A stretch of DNA of 41,906 bases, from contig NZ_CDOI01000140.1 of the NCBI RefSeq assembly GCF_000827555.1, positions 1 to 41,906 on the forward strand, written 5' to 3'. The notes below the pieces were generated by a model, which was not told the DNA's origin, ran no database searches, and worked only from the letters and a program-made list of their open reading frames with translations. The first letter of the stretch is position 1; every line of letters starts with the position of its first letter. Source of the DNA: Capnocytophaga canis (GTDB taxonomy: Bacteria > Bacteroidota > Bacteroidia > Flavobacteriales > Flavobacteriaceae). Below are positions 8,049 to 17,353 of the stretch, piece by piece. The position numbers and the translations under genes are program-made.

Positions 8049-9665
8049 ATGAATACTCAAAAATCTTTATTAATGATTGCAACAGCTTTCGTTTTAGCGA
8101 GTTGCAGTTCTGTGTCTAAGGTGAGCAAATCTTCCCTTGATGTGGCTCCAAGTTCCTATACATCTGTAGGGAAACTAGCAGAAGACAATTTAAAAACATG
8201 GCCTCATGAAAGTTATTCGGCCAACTTACCGGGGATGAACTTGGGCGGGGCTTATGATTTGTTGAAAAAAATGAAGCCAAAGCAAAAAGTGATTGTTGGG
8301 GTGATTGATTCTGGAATTGACATTAATCACGAAGATTTGAGAAATGTGGTATGGACAAATCCAAATGAAATTGCAAACAATGGCATTGACGACGACAAGA
8401 ATGGCTACGTAGACGATATCCATGGATGGAACTTCTTGGGAGATGTTAACCATGAAAATTTAGAGTATGTTCGTATCTATAAAACCAAGGACAAAAACAA
8501 TCCTTTGTTCGAAAAGGCAAAGAAAATGTACGAAAAAGAACATAACGAGACTTTAGAAGAAAAAGCTTACATGGAACAATTGTATCAGATGATTTTATCA
8601 GCTGATGAAGTGTTAGCTAAGGAGTTGAAAAAAACGAACTATACCAAATCTGATCTTGCTCAACTAAAAACATCGGACGATACTATTGCTCAATATGTTG
8701 AATTTATGCAACAAATGTTTAATCGTGTAGAAGATGTAAATGTTTTAAAATCAGATTTTAATAATGCTGCTAAATACTACGACTCAAAGTTAAAGCATCA
8801 TTTGAATTTGAATTTTCATCCTCGTAAAACGATTTTAAAAGACGATGAAAATGATTTTTCCAAAAAAGGCTACGGAAATAACAACGTAATAGGGCCTGAT
8901 TTGGAGGAGTCATTACATGGAACACACGTAGCAGGAATCATTGCAGCTGAACGTGGCAATGGTATTGGAATTGATGGAGTAGCAAATAATGTACAGATTA
9001 TGGCTTTGCGTGCCGTTCCTGATGGAGACGAATACGATAAAGATATTGCTTTTGCCATTCGTTATGCAGCTGATAATGGAGCTAAAGTAATCAATACAAG
9101 TTTTGGAAAAGGGCTTTCTCCTCACAAGGATAAAGTGTATGAAGCTATAAAATATGCCGCTTCAAAAGATGTGTTGATTGTAAATGCAGCAGGAAATGAT
9201 AGCAAAGATATTGATGTAGAAGATACTTATCCGAATGATGAAATAAATGGTAAAGAAATTTCAGATAACTTCTTGACAGTAGGAGCTTTGAACTATATGT
9301 TCAACGAAAATCTAGTAGCTTCATTCTCAAATTTCGGAAAAAGAAATGTGGATGTTTTTGCTCCTGGAGTGAAAATTTACGCACCTACACCTGACAATAA
9401 TTACAAATTTTTACAAGGAACTTCTATGGCTTCGCCTGAGGTGGCTGGAATTGCAGCTTTGATTAGAGTTTATTTTCCAAACTTAACAGCAGCTCAGGTA
9501 AAACAAGTAATTATGCAATCGGGAGTTAAACCAAATTTAGAAGTAAAAGTAGGTGAGGGAGAGAATAAAAAGAAAGTTCCTTTCTCTGAACTTTCAACCT
9601 CCGGTACTATTGTTAACGCTCGTAATGCTATCATCTTAGCAGCGAAAATGAGTTTACGAAAATAG
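8049..9665 (+). CDS. Subtilisin-like (S8) serine peptidase, lipoprotein
   Basis: This 538-residue peptidase has a lipoprotein signal (residues 1-18, lipobox LASC with Cys19). The catalytic triad is complete: Asp87 in VIDSGID, His290 in HGTHVAG and Ser459 in GTSMASP; Asn383 in AAGN is the oxyanion residue. Asp and His are about 200 residues apart, far more than the roughly 30 of subtilisin, because a charged, mainly helical insert occupies about 130-285. After Cys19 the sequence SSVSKVS lacks the Lys-plus-acidic surface export signal described for Capnocytophaga lipoproteins, so it probably faces the periplasm. Substrates are unknown. It is a single-gene unit, with a promoter at 8007-8014 and a terminator at 9682-9724. 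Confidence 0.93.
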   Translation: MNTQKSLLMIATAFVLASCSSVSKVSKSSLDVAPSSYTSVGKLAEDNLKTWPHESYSANLPGMNLGGAYDLLKKMKPKQKVIVGVIDSGIDINHEDLRNVVWTNPNEIANNGIDDDKNGYVDDIHGWNFLGDVNHENLEYVRIYKTKDKNNPLFEKAKKMYEKEHNETLEEKAYMEQLYQMILSADEVLAKELKKTNYTKSDLAQLKTSDDTIAQYVEFMQQMFNRVEDVNVLKSDFNNAAKYYDSKLKHHLNLNFHPRKTILKDDENDFSKKGYGNNNVIGPDLEESLHGTHVAGIIAAERGNGIGIDGVANNVQIMALRAVPDGDEYDKDIAFAIRYAADNGAKVINTSFGKGLSPHKDKVYEAIKYAASKDVLIVNAAGNDSKDIDVEDTYPNDEINGKEISDNFLTVGALNYMFNENLVASFSNFGKRNVDVFAPGVKIYAPTPDNNYKFLQGTSMASPEVAGIAALIRVYFPNLTAAQVKQVIMQSGVKPNLEVKVGEGENKKKVPFSELSTSGTIVNARNAIILAAKMSLRK

Positions 9666-9681
9666 GTATAAAAAAAATATA

Positions 9682-9724
9682 CAAAGAAAGAGGCTGAAAT
9701 CTAAAAAATCAGCCTCTTTCTTTG
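9682..9724. terminator. Bidirectional terminator between subtilase and DUF4294 genes
   Basis: A perfect 16-bp stem (CAAAGAAAGAGGCTGA at 9682-9697, complement at 9709-9724) with an 11-base loop lies between convergent genes 16 bases from each stop codon. T-rich tracts on both strands suggest that it serves both. Confidence 0.7.
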
Positions 9725-9739
9725 TTTTTGTGATAAGAA

Positions 9740-10399
9740 TCACTTACGTCGATTCCTTCGCTCCTGTGATATTTTTTCAAAATCAATAAGGAAAGCGGGA
9801 TCTTGCTCCTCCAATTCCTCTCGAGCAAAAGCTCTAAGCAAAATTTCCTCGATCCAATAATCCTCTTCAACTTCGGCAGGATTATATTCACTTTTTAGTG
9901 AAATATCATACAGCCATGCAGTGTTGTTATACCAAAAGGCATTCCAACCGTTTCGAAGTTCTTTTACTAAATTAAAGGCGGTTCTTCCCGTTTGCCGATG
10001 AATCAGTTTTACTAAAATACGCCCCTGTGAACGAGAAAGTTGCTTCAATTCGTCTGTAAATCGGTCTTCAATATATTTTTGGGTACGCTTAACATACGTT
10101 TTTTTTGTGCGATTATTTTTCATCGTATCCATCGTTTGCTCCATAACATACAACCGATCGGCAGCCATTTTCGCATACGGATACACCTTTCTAACTCGAT
10201 TTCGTAAAATTAAATATTGCTTTCGAGCTTCTTCATTGGGAAATGTGCGTTCTGCTCGCTCAAAAACATACACATCACTCAAACGGATTGTATCAATAAG
10301 TTGATAATGTGGTTTTCCAATCGTATCATGCTGTGCGTAAGCATGACTAAAGAAGACAAACCCCAATCCATATATCGTCAAAAGTATTTTTTCTCTCAT
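9740..10399 (-). CDS. DUF4294 domain protein, secreted
   Basis: This 219-residue protein has an N-terminal signal peptide (cleavage predicted after SHAYA, near residue 22). The body matches DUF4294 of Bacteroidota: a conserved RLSDVYVFERAERTFPNEE opening, then an RNRVRKVYPYAKMAADRLY helix, and the QGRILVKLIHRQTGRTAF region. It is strongly charged and probably periplasmic. Function is unknown and no catalytic motif is recognised. The C-terminus (about 190-219) is rich in Glu and Arg. It is transcribed alone from the promoter near 10419-10450 and converges on the subtilase gene. The family call is confident; nothing beyond that can be said from sequence. Confidence 0.85.
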   Translation of the reverse strand: MREKILLTIYGLGFVFFSHAYAQHDTIGKPHYQLIDTIRLSDVYVFERAERTFPNEEARKQYLILRNRVRKVYPYAKMAADRLYVMEQTMDTMKNNRTKKTYVKRTQKYIEDRFTDELKQLSRSQGRILVKLIHRQTGRTAFNLVKELRNGWNAFWYNNTAWLYDISLKSEYNPAEVEEDYWIEEILLRAFAREELEEQDPAFLIDFEKISQERRNRRK

Positions 10400-10418
10400 A
10401 TAAAATTATTTCAGCCAA

Positions 10419-10450
10419 CAAAAATACAAACTATAATGCGAAGTACCAAA
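10419..10450 (-). promoter_or_regulatory. Promoter of the DUF4294 gene
   Basis: On the - strand a TTTG -33 box (about 10447-10450), a 20-base spacer and a TATTTTTG -7 box (about 10419-10426) match the consensus closely. It is about 20 bases upstream of the ATG and is back-to-back with the promoter of the SLC13 gene. Confidence 0.7.
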
Positions 10451-10519
10451 AATCACACCATATCCATTTTTCTGTTACAAAATTCATTTTTTTTCAAATG
10501 TTTTTTCGAAATAAAATTG

Positions 10520-10527
10520 TATATTTG
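10520..10527 (+). promoter_or_regulatory. -7 box of the SLC13 transporter gene promoter
   Basis: TATATTTG matches the -7 consensus; transcription would begin near 10533. This rules out the far upstream in-frame start codons and supports the ATG at 10574. No good -33 box is visible. Confidence 0.55.
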
Positions 10528-10573
10528 TTGTCGGGATCTTAGAAAAAAATGTTTACGAAAATGTATTTTGCTT

Positions 10574-12424
10574 ATGGATAGTTTATTTTCACCGATGTAT
10601 CTCACGTTATTCATTTTGGCTTTAGCCTCTTTCTTTTTTATGCAAGGAAAAGTACGTTCTGATTTAGTAGCAGTTTGTGCTTTGCTGTGTTTGATGTTTT
10701 TTAAGATACTTTCTCCAGAGGAGGCTCTGGCAGGATTTTCAAATTCAGTAGTCATCATGATGGTGGGGCTTTTTGTGGTTGGAGCAGGTATTTTTCGCAC
10801 AGGATTAGCAAAAATGATAAGTAGCCGTATTCTTCGTTTGGCAGGTAATAACGAGAATTTGTTGTTCTTTTTGGTAATGTTAGTAACAGCTTCTATTGGA
10901 GCTTTCGTGAGTAATACAGGTACAGTAGCGGTGATGATGCCTATTGTTGTGAGTATGGCTGCGAGTGCTAACTTGAATCCCTCTCGCTATTTAATGCCAC
11001 TGGCATTCGCTAGTAGTATGGGATTATTCACACTAATCAGTACCCCACCAAACTTAGTTATCCAAGATGTACTCACCCATGGAGGTTACAAGCCACTTTC
11101 TTTCTTTTCTTTTGCCCCTGTGGGACTTATTTGTCTGGTAGTGGGTGGAATAGGAATGTTTTTCTTGAGTAAATATTTAGTAGATACTAAAACAGATGGA
11201 GCTACAAACTCTACGAAAAAAGGAAAAACATTACAAGAATTGGTCGATGAATACCGATTGAATCATCAGGCTTTCCGATTTAAAATTCCAAAGGATACGC
11301 CATTACTAAACCAATCATTGGCAGAGTTGAAAATTGCCACGAATTACGGAATCACTGTTACAAAAATCACTCGCAAAACCAGTGCTTCGGGCTTCGGTAA
11401 GAAATATTTAGAAATAATGGCAACTCCCAACTCCTTGATTTTACATGGAGATGTTGTCTATTGCAATGGGAGTGAGGAGAATATTCATCGTTTTGCAACA
11501 GAAAATGGACTTACGATCGAAGAAGATAAAGAGGGAACTTTTTCTGATTTCCAAGAATCCGGTATCGCTGAAGTGTTTGTAATGCCGAACTCAAAACTGA
11601 TAAATCATACCATTCGTGAAGCTCGTTTTCGTGAGGAATATAACGTTAGTGTGTTAGGCATAAAAAGGCAAACAACATATCAGCGCGATGATTTTCAAAA
11701 CATAAAACTTCATTCAGGTGATGCTTTACTGATTCAAGGTACTTGGAAAGACATTGCGGAAATAGGCAATTTACAGGATGATTTGGTTTTGTTAGGGCAA
11801 CCATTAAAAGAGGCTGCTAAAGTAACCCTTGACCAAAAAGCTCCAATTGCTGCACTGATAATGTTGGCAATGGTCGTAGCAATGGTAACTAACGTTATCC
11901 CTACTGTCACTGCAGTTTTAGTAGCATCAGTATTGATGGTCGTCACGGGCTGTTTACGAAATATGGAAGAGGCTTACAACAGTATCAATTGGGAGACCGT
12001 TGTACTGATAGCAGCAATGTTACCGATGGCAACTGCTTTTAAAAACACTGGAGCTGCTTCCCTAATTTCAAATGGATTGATTCATCAACTGGGATCTTTT
12101 GGGCCTTATGCTTTGTTGGCAGGTGTATACTTCAGCACATCTTTGCTTACTCTTTTTATCAGCAACACAGCCACAGCTGTTTTATTTGCTCCAATTGCTT
12201 TAAACGCCGCGCAAGGTATGGGAGTCAGTCCCTATCCGTTTCTGTTTGCAGTTGCCATAGCAGCTAGCTTATGCTTTGCCTCCCCCTTCTCAACTCCTCC
12301 AAATGCGTTGGTAATGCAGGCAGGACGATATAGCTTTATGGACTACGTTCGCATAGGAACTCCATTACAAATTATTATGGGAATCGTTTTTGTGTTCCTG
12401 TTGCCTTTGTTGTTCCCTTTTTAA
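10574..12424 (+). CDS. SLC13/DASS-family transporter with two TrkA-C (RCK_C) domains
   Basis: This 616-residue membrane protein starts at ATG 10574. The open frame runs 119 codons further upstream, but that part overlaps the DUF4294 gene and precedes the promoter. The two transport halves (about 1-205 and 400-616) each carry the family's SNT signature: AFVSNTGTVAVMMPI in the first and FISNTATAVLFAPIAL in the second, both followed by a TPPN segment. Between them, two TrkA-C-like cytoplasmic domains probably bind a regulatory ligand. The family moves di- and tricarboxylates, sulfate or other anions, mostly with sodium; the substrate cannot be read from sequence. No partner gene is adjacent. The call is firm at family level. 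Confidence 0.9.
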   Translation: MDSLFSPMYLTLFILALASFFFMQGKVRSDLVAVCALLCLMFFKILSPEEALAGFSNSVVIMMVGLFVVGAGIFRTGLAKMISSRILRLAGNNENLLFFLVMLVTASIGAFVSNTGTVAVMMPIVVSMAASANLNPSRYLMPLAFASSMGLFTLISTPPNLVIQDVLTHGGYKPLSFFSFAPVGLICLVVGGIGMFFLSKYLVDTKTDGATNSTKKGKTLQELVDEYRLNHQAFRFKIPKDTPLLNQSLAELKIATNYGITVTKITRKTSASGFGKKYLEIMATPNSLILHGDVVYCNGSEENIHRFATENGLTIEEDKEGTFSDFQESGIAEVFVMPNSKLINHTIREARFREEYNVSVLGIKRQTTYQRDDFQNIKLHSGDALLIQGTWKDIAEIGNLQDDLVLLGQPLKEAAKVTLDQKAPIAALIMLAMVVAMVTNVIPTVTAVLVASVLMVVTGCLRNMEEAYNSINWETVVLIAAMLPMATAFKNTGAASLISNGLIHQLGSFGPYALLAGVYFSTSLLTLFISNTATAVLFAPIALNAAQGMGVSPYPFLFAVAIAASLCFASPFSTPPNALVMQAGRYSFMDYVRIGTPLQIIMGIVFVFLLPLLFPF

Positions 12425-12539
12425 TCAGGTTTCAACAACAATTTATTTAGTTGGTTTTATTTTAGTTTCCGAAAACTGTACACTTAGCTAATTTTAGCAC
12501 ATACAGTTCTCAATTTTTAAAAATATTTCAACTTTATTT

Positions 12540-12568
12540 TTTGTTTTTTAGAAAAAAACGTATCTTTG
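12540..12568 (+). promoter_or_regulatory. Promoter of the rimP-nusA-infB operon
   Basis: TTTG (12540-12543), a 17-base spacer and TATCTTTG (12561-12568). The predicted transcription start is near 12574, giving a leader of about 47 bases that contains the hairpin at 12588-12613. Confidence 0.7.
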
Positions 12569-12587
12569 CACCTATAAACGAGGATGG

Positions 12588-12613
12588 GAGGGGACATAAA
12601 GTCCCCTCTTTTT
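12588..12613 (+). terminator. Terminator-like hairpin inside the rimP leader (possible attenuator)
   Basis: A perfect 8-bp GC-rich stem (GAGGGGAC at 12588-12595, GTCCCCTC at 12601-12608) with an ATAAA loop is followed by five T residues. It lies downstream of the operon promoter and ends only 7 bases before the rimP ATG at 12621. It therefore cannot simply end the SLC13 gene transcript; it also stands in the way of rimP-nusA-infB transcription. NusA-dependent termination in the leader of this same operon is known in Bacillus subtilis, so autoregulation is plausible here by analogy. Confidence 0.7.
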
Positions 12614-12620
12614 ATACAAA

Positions 12621-13088
12621 ATGAAATTAATAGAAAAGGTTAAAGAGTTAGTAGACAATGCTTTAAGTGAAAATCCAGCGTTGTTTTTGATAGATTTATC
12701 AGTGTCGAAGGACAATGCCGTTCGAATTGTAATTGACGGTGATAACGGCGTAGGAATTGACGATTGCATAACCTTAAGTCGTTCTGTGGAACATAATTTA
12801 GATCGTGAAGAGATTGATTTTTCAATCGAAGTGACTTCATTCGGAGCTACGGAACCTTTCCATTTGGAGAGGCAATATCAAAAAAACATTGGTCGCACTG
12901 TGGAAGTGTTGAAAAATGATGGTAAAAAACATGAAGCTCTGCTTAAAGGTATTGTTGATGGGAATGTAATTTTAGAAACCGAAACACGTGAGCCTAAACC
13001 TGTGGGGAAAGGGAAAATAACTGTAAAAAGAGAGCTTCAGATAGCTCTAAGTGATATAAAAGAAACGAAAGTAATCATTAAATTTTAA
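12621..13088 (+). CDS. rimP: Ribosome maturation factor RimP
   Basis: This 155-residue protein is a cytoplasmic factor needed for maturation of the 30S ribosomal subunit. The N-terminal alpha/beta domain (about 1-80) includes the family pattern RIVIDGDNGVGIDDCITLSR followed by DFSIEVTSFG. The C-terminal small barrel covers about 85-155 (RTVEVLKNDGKKHEALLKG). Length and position are standard: rimP comes first in the rimP-nusA-infB operon, as in most bacteria. The gene starts just after a terminator-like hairpin in the leader, so its expression may be set by attenuation. nusA follows after 11 bases, which suggests translational linkage. The identification is confident despite the family's low sequence conservation. 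Confidence 0.93.
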   Translation: MKLIEKVKELVDNALSENPALFLIDLSVSKDNAVRIVIDGDNGVGIDDCITLSRSVEHNLDREEIDFSIEVTSFGATEPFHLERQYQKNIGRTVEVLKNDGKKHEALLKGIVDGNVILETETREPKPVGKGKITVKRELQIALSDIKETKVIIKF

Positions 13089-13099
13089 TCGAAATTATT

Positions 13100-14335
13100 A
13101 TGGACAATCTTGAATTAATAGAGTCTTTTTCAGAGTTTAAGGATAATAAACTTATCAACCGTGAGACTTTAATGGCGATTTTGGAAGAGGTATTTCGCAA
13201 TACTTTGAAAAAGAAATATGGTTCAGATGACAATTTTGACATAATCATTAACCCAGATAAGGGGGACTTACAGATTTTTAGAAATCGTGTGGTTGTGGAA
13301 GATGGAGAAGTGAAAGACCCTAATCAAGAAATCGAATTATCGGCAGCTCAAAAAATTGAGCCTGATTTTGAGGTGGGAGAGGATGTATCAGAGGAAATTA
13401 AAATCAACGACTTGGGTCGCCGTGCTATCTTAGCATTGCGTCAGAATTTGATTTCAAAAATTCACGAGTATGACAGTACTACCATCTATCGTAAATTTAA
13501 AGATTTAATTGGTCAAATTTATATCGCTGAAGTTCATCATATTAGACATAAAGCTATTATCCTTTTGGACGACGAAGGCAACGAAATCGTTTTGCCAAAA
13601 GAGAAACAAATCCCATCGGATTTTTTCAAAAAAGGTGAACACGTACGTGGAGTGATTGAAGGAGTGGAACTAAAAGGTAACAAACCGTCAATCATTATGT
13701 CGAGAACATCACCAGTGTTTTTGGAACGTTTGTTTGAACAAGAAATTCCTGAAGTAGCCGATGGACTCATTACTATTAGCAAAGTGGTTCGGATTCCTGG
13801 TGACAAGGCTAAAGTAGCTGTAGACTCATATGACGACCGTATTGATGCGGTGGGTGCATGTGTTGGTGTTCGTGGAGCTAGAATACATGGAATAGTTCGT
13901 GAGTTAGGAAACGAAAACATTGATGTTATCAACTATACAAGTAATCCAAATTTGTTGATTGCTAGATCACTGGCTCCTGCAAAAGTAAATTCAGTTACGG
14001 TGGATGAAGAAAATAAAACAGCTCAAGTGTTTTTATCACCCGAAGAGGTGTCAAAAGCGATTGGGAAAGCGGGTTACAATATCCGTTTGGCTGGTCAATT
14101 GACAGGATACGATATTGACGTATACAGAGATGGCATAGATGACGAAGAGGATATTGAGTTAGAAGAATTTGATGACGAAATCGAAGGATGGGTGATCGAA
14201 GAATTCAAAAAAGCAGGATTAGACACCGCTAAAAGTATTTTGGAATTAGACATCACTGAGTTAATGAAACGTACTGATTTAGAGGAAGAAACCATCCGTG
14301 AAGTTATCAGCGTCTTACAAGACGAGTTTGAATAG
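13100..14335 (+). CDS. nusA: Transcription termination/antitermination factor NusA
   Basis: This 411-residue protein binds RNA polymerase and nascent RNA and modulates pausing and termination. The domains in order are the N-terminal polymerase-binding domain (1-125), S1 (about 133-198), KH1 with GVRG at 256-259, and KH2 with IGKAG at 321-325. After KH2 comes a very acidic linker (344-362, mostly Asp and Glu), then one short helix-hairpin-helix segment (about 366-411). The two long acidic-repeat domains that extend E. coli NusA to 495 residues are not present. Its position between rimP and infB is canonical. The spacing to infB (123 bases) is longer than usual for the operon and contains odd sequence, noted separately. 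A leader hairpin upstream of rimP may let NusA control its own synthesis. Confidence 0.96.
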   Translation: MDNLELIESFSEFKDNKLINRETLMAILEEVFRNTLKKKYGSDDNFDIIINPDKGDLQIFRNRVVVEDGEVKDPNQEIELSAAQKIEPDFEVGEDVSEEIKINDLGRRAILALRQNLISKIHEYDSTTIYRKFKDLIGQIYIAEVHHIRHKAIILLDDEGNEIVLPKEKQIPSDFFKKGEHVRGVIEGVELKGNKPSIIMSRTSPVFLERLFEQEIPEVADGLITISKVVRIPGDKAKVAVDSYDDRIDAVGACVGVRGARIHGIVRELGNENIDVINYTSNPNLLIARSLAPAKVNSVTVDEENKTAQVFLSPEEVSKAIGKAGYNIRLAGQLTGYDIDVYRDGIDDEEDIELEEFDDEIEGWVIEEFKKAGLDTAKSILELDITELMKRTDLEEETIREVISVLQDEFE

Positions 14336-14458
14336 ACCGTGCTGTGAAAGCGAAGTTATATGGCACATAAGGAGTGCTTAAAACATAAAATTAAAAGTAA
14401 GCCATAGGTTCAAATCCTAAGCCTATCGCTTATAGCGTAAAGCAAATAAATATAATAT
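14336..14458 (+). other. nusA-infB spacer with tRNA-like fragment
   Basis: This spacer contains GGTTCAAATCC (14407-14417), identical to a common tRNA T-arm core, flanked by complementary segments (AAGCGA at 14348-14353 and TCGCTT at 14426-14431; ATAGG and CCTAT closer in) and by the small hairpin CGCTTATAGCG. The distances do not fit a canonical tRNA: eight bases separate the T-arm from the pairing acceptor-like strand and no proper anticodon arm folds. It may be a decayed tRNA, an internal RNA structure of the operon, or chance. Confidence 0.3.
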
Positions 14459-17353
14459 ATGAGTGAGGGAAAAAATATACGATTAAGTAAGGTTCTAAGG
14501 GAATTTAATATTTCTTTAGAGACAGCTGTGGATTATCTTAAAAAGGATAAGGGAATTGAAGTGGAGTCGAATCCGAATACAAAGATTTCGGAAGACGCAT
14601 ACAAAATGCTTTCTGACAAGTTCAACGCTGATAAAAATAAGCGCGAGGCTTCCAAAGAAATCGTTCAAGACCAACGAAAAGAAAGGGAAGCTATCCGAAT
14701 TGAGCAAGAAAAAGAACATGAGGAAAAACGCAAACAACAAGAACAAGAGGTTATCAAAGCCCGAGGTACAGTTGTGGGAATCAAAACGGTAGGAAAGATT
14801 GATTTAGAGCCTAAAAAAGAAAATAAATCATCCGAAAAAGTTGTTGATAAAATCAAACAATCTACTGAAAAAGAAACTGTTGCACAGACAGAAAATACAC
14901 CTCAACCTGTTGAGAAAAAAGAAGAAAAGCCTCAAGAAATAGTAGCTACTCAAGAGGAAACTGTTGTAGAAGTTACTGAAAAAGAGTTAGTTACGTTTGA
15001 AAAAAACAAAAATAAACAAGATAGCAAAAAAGAATTCCCTCAAAAAAACAAATCCCAAAACACTCAAAACGATAAGTATCAATCACTTAATCAACATATT
15101 ATAAAAGATTCAAAACCCCAAAACGATACTGCCAAAAATCAGGAAAAGGAAGAGCCTGAAGTAGGTGTAATCGAAACACAATATCAAAAATTGACAGGGC
15201 CGAAGGTTGTAGGAGAAAAAATCGACCTAAGTCAATTCGATAAGAAAAAGAAGAAAAAGAAAAAAGACAAAGGTAGTAAAGACAAGGAAAAAGTCAATAC
15301 AGATGCTCCTAAAGAGGATGAAAGTGGCGACAAAAAACGCAAACGTAAGCGTATCAAAAAAGATGATGTAGCCTCATCATCACCTCACAAAGACAAAAAA
15401 GACGGTAAAGGAAAGGATAAAAAGCAGAAAACTTTTGCAAAAGTAGAACCTACCGAAGAGGAAGTACAAAAACAAGTACGTGAAACTTTAGAAAAATTAC
15501 AAGGAAAAGCTACTAAGTCGAAAGGAGCTAAATACCGAAAAGAAAAACGCGACTTACACCGTCAGAAAACCGAAAGTGAGTTAGCTCAATTAGAACAAGA
15601 AGAAAAAATCTTAAAAGTAACAGAATTTGTTACTGTAAATGAGATAGCTACGATGATGAACGTACCTATCAATAAGGTTATTGGAGCGTGTATGTCACTG
15701 GGAATTATGGTAACGATGAACCAGCGTTTGGATGCTGAAACGTTGACCATTGTAGCAGATGAATTTGGCTATGAGGTTGAATTTGTAACCGCTGATATTG
15801 AGGAATCTATCCCTGTGGAAGAAGATGAGGAAACGGATTTGATTCCAAGAGCTCCAATCGTAACTGTTATGGGACACGTGGATCACGGAAAAACATCACT
15901 TTTGGACTACATTCGTAAGGAAAACGTGATTGCAGGAGAAAGTGGGGGGATTACGCAGCACATTGGTGCTTACAGCGTAAAACTTGAAAGTGGGGAAAGA
16001 ATTACGTTCTTGGATACCCCGGGACACGAAGCCTTTACAGCGATGCGTGCCCGTGGAACAAAAGTTACGGACATTGCTATTATCGTAGTAGCTGCCGACG
16101 ATGATGTAATGCCACAAACCAAAGAAGCTATCAGCCACGCACAAGCAGCGGGAGTTCCTATTATATTCGCTATCAATAAGATAGATAAACCTACAGCAAA
16201 TCCTGAGAAGATTAAAGAACGTTTGGCTGGAATGAATCTCTTGGTGGAAGATTGGGGAGGAAAAATTCAATCGCAAGACATTTCTGCTAAGCAAGGAATT
16301 GGCGTTCAAGAACTATTAGAAAAAGTACTACTTGAAGCTGAATTACTGGAGTTAAAAGCCAATCCAAACAAACGAGCTTTAGGAACTGTTGTAGAAGCAT
16401 CATTGGACAAAGGTCGTGGATATGTTTCGACAGTATTAGTTGAAACAGGAACTCTACGGGTTGGAGATTATGTATTGGCAGGAACAAACTCTGGAAAAAT
16501 CAGAGCGATGCACGACGAACGCGGTAAAAAAGTAAAAACTGCAGGTCCTTCAACTCCGATTTCGGTTTTAGGTTTAGATGGTGCCCCACAGGCAGGAGAT
16601 AAATTCTATGTGTTTGAAGATGAGCGTGAAGCAAAACAAATCGTAGCTAAACGAGCTCAATTACAGCGCGAACAATCAGTACGTACACAACGTCATATCA
16701 CTTTAGACGAGATTGGCAGACGTATTGCTTTGGGAGATTTCAAGCAGTTGAATATCATCTTAAAAGGAGACGTAGACGGTTCGGTAGAAGCCTTGACGGA
16801 TTCGTTCCAAAAACTTTCAACAGAAGAAATTCAAGTGTCAATTATTCATAAAGGAGTAGGAGCAATTACCGAATCAGATGTATTATTAGCATCAGCTTCG
16901 GATGCGATTATTATCGGATTTAATGTCCGACCAATGGCGAACGCTCGTGCATTAGCTGACAAAGAAGAAATAGATATCCGCACTTACTCAATTATATATG
17001 ATGCAATTAATGACCTCAAAGATGCTATGGAAGGAATGCTTTCGCCTGTATTCAAAGAGGAAGTTACCGGTACGGTCGAGATTCGTGAGTTATTCAAGAT
17101 TTCAAAAGTTGGAACTATTGCAGGATGTATGGTTACCGATGGAAAAATCTATCGCAATTCAAAAATACGTATTATCCGCGAAGGTGTGGTTATTTACACG
17201 GGAGAACTGTCTTCGTTAAAACGTTTCAAAGATGATGTGAAAGAGGTTTCTAAAGGATATGATTGCGGGTTACAAGTGAAAAACTATAATGACATCAAAG
17301 AAAACGATGTATTAGAAGCATTCCAAGAAGTCGCTGTGAAAAAGAAATTGTAA
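14459..17353 (+). CDS. infB: Translation initiation factor IF-2
   Basis: This 964-residue GTPase brings initiator tRNA to the ribosome. The start [19 protein letters not shown] is typical of Bacteroidota IF-2 and opens the small N-terminal IF2_N fold. A long, highly charged linker (about 60-380) is rich in Lys, Glu and Gln, with a run of lysines near 259-271. A second IF2_N-like module lies at about 390-450. The G domain follows, with G1 GHVDHGKT at 472-479, DTPGHE and NKID motifs, and then the beta-barrel and C-terminal domains that bind fMet-tRNA. It is the last gene of the rimP-nusA-infB operon; a weak hairpin follows at 17382. The gene call is essentially certain. Confidence 0.97.
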   Translation: MSEGKNIRLSKVLREFNISLETAVDYLKKDKGIEVESNPNTKISEDAYKMLSDKFNADKNKREASKEIVQDQRKEREAIRIEQEKEHEEKRKQQEQEVIKARGTVVGIKTVGKIDLEPKKENKSSEKVVDKIKQSTEKETVAQTENTPQPVEKKEEKPQEIVATQEETVVEVTEKELVTFEKNKNKQDSKKEFPQKNKSQNTQNDKYQSLNQHIIKDSKPQNDTAKNQEKEEPEVGVIETQYQKLTGPKVVGEKIDLSQFDKKKKKKKKDKGSKDKEKVNTDAPKEDESGDKKRKRKRIKKDDVASSSPHKDKKDGKGKDKKQKTFAKVEPTEEEVQKQVRETLEKLQGKATKSKGAKYRKEKRDLHRQKTESELAQLEQEEKILKVTEFVTVNEIATMMNVPINKVIGACMSLGIMVTMNQRLDAETLTIVADEFGYEVEFVTADIEESIPVEEDEETDLIPRAPIVTVMGHVDHGKTSLLDYIRKENVIAGESGGITQHIGAYSVKLESGERITFLDTPGHEAFTAMRARGTKVTDIAIIVVAADDDVMPQTKEAISHAQAAGVPIIFAINKIDKPTANPEKIKERLAGMNLLVEDWGGKIQSQDISAKQGIGVQELLEKVLLEAELLELKANPNKRALGTVVEASLDKGRGYVSTVLVETGTLRVGDYVLAGTNSGKIRAMHDERGKKVKTAGPSTPISVLGLDGAPQAGDKFYVFEDEREAKQIVAKRAQLQREQSVRTQRHITLDEIGRRIALGDFKQLNIILKGDVDGSVEALTDSFQKLSTEEIQVSIIHKGVGAITESDVLLASASDAIIIGFNVRPMANARALADKEEIDIRTYSIIYDAINDLKDAMEGMLSPVFKEEVTGTVEIRELFKISKVGTIAGCMVTDGKIYRNSKIRIIREGVVIYTGELSSLKRFKDDVKEVSKGYDCGLQVKNYNDIKENDVLEAFQEVAVKKKL

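Noticed and set aside
10217-10573. In-frame upstream extension of the SLC13 transporter (119 codons)
   Set aside because: It overlaps the DUF4294 gene and its promoter, precedes the -7 box at 10520-10527, and reads as low-complexity non-protein-like sequence. The ATG at 10574 opens the expected first membrane segment.
14348-14431. A functional tRNA gene between nusA and infB
   Set aside because: The T-arm core matches, but the acceptor pairing is displaced by eight bases and no anticodon arm folds, so I list it only as tRNA-like.
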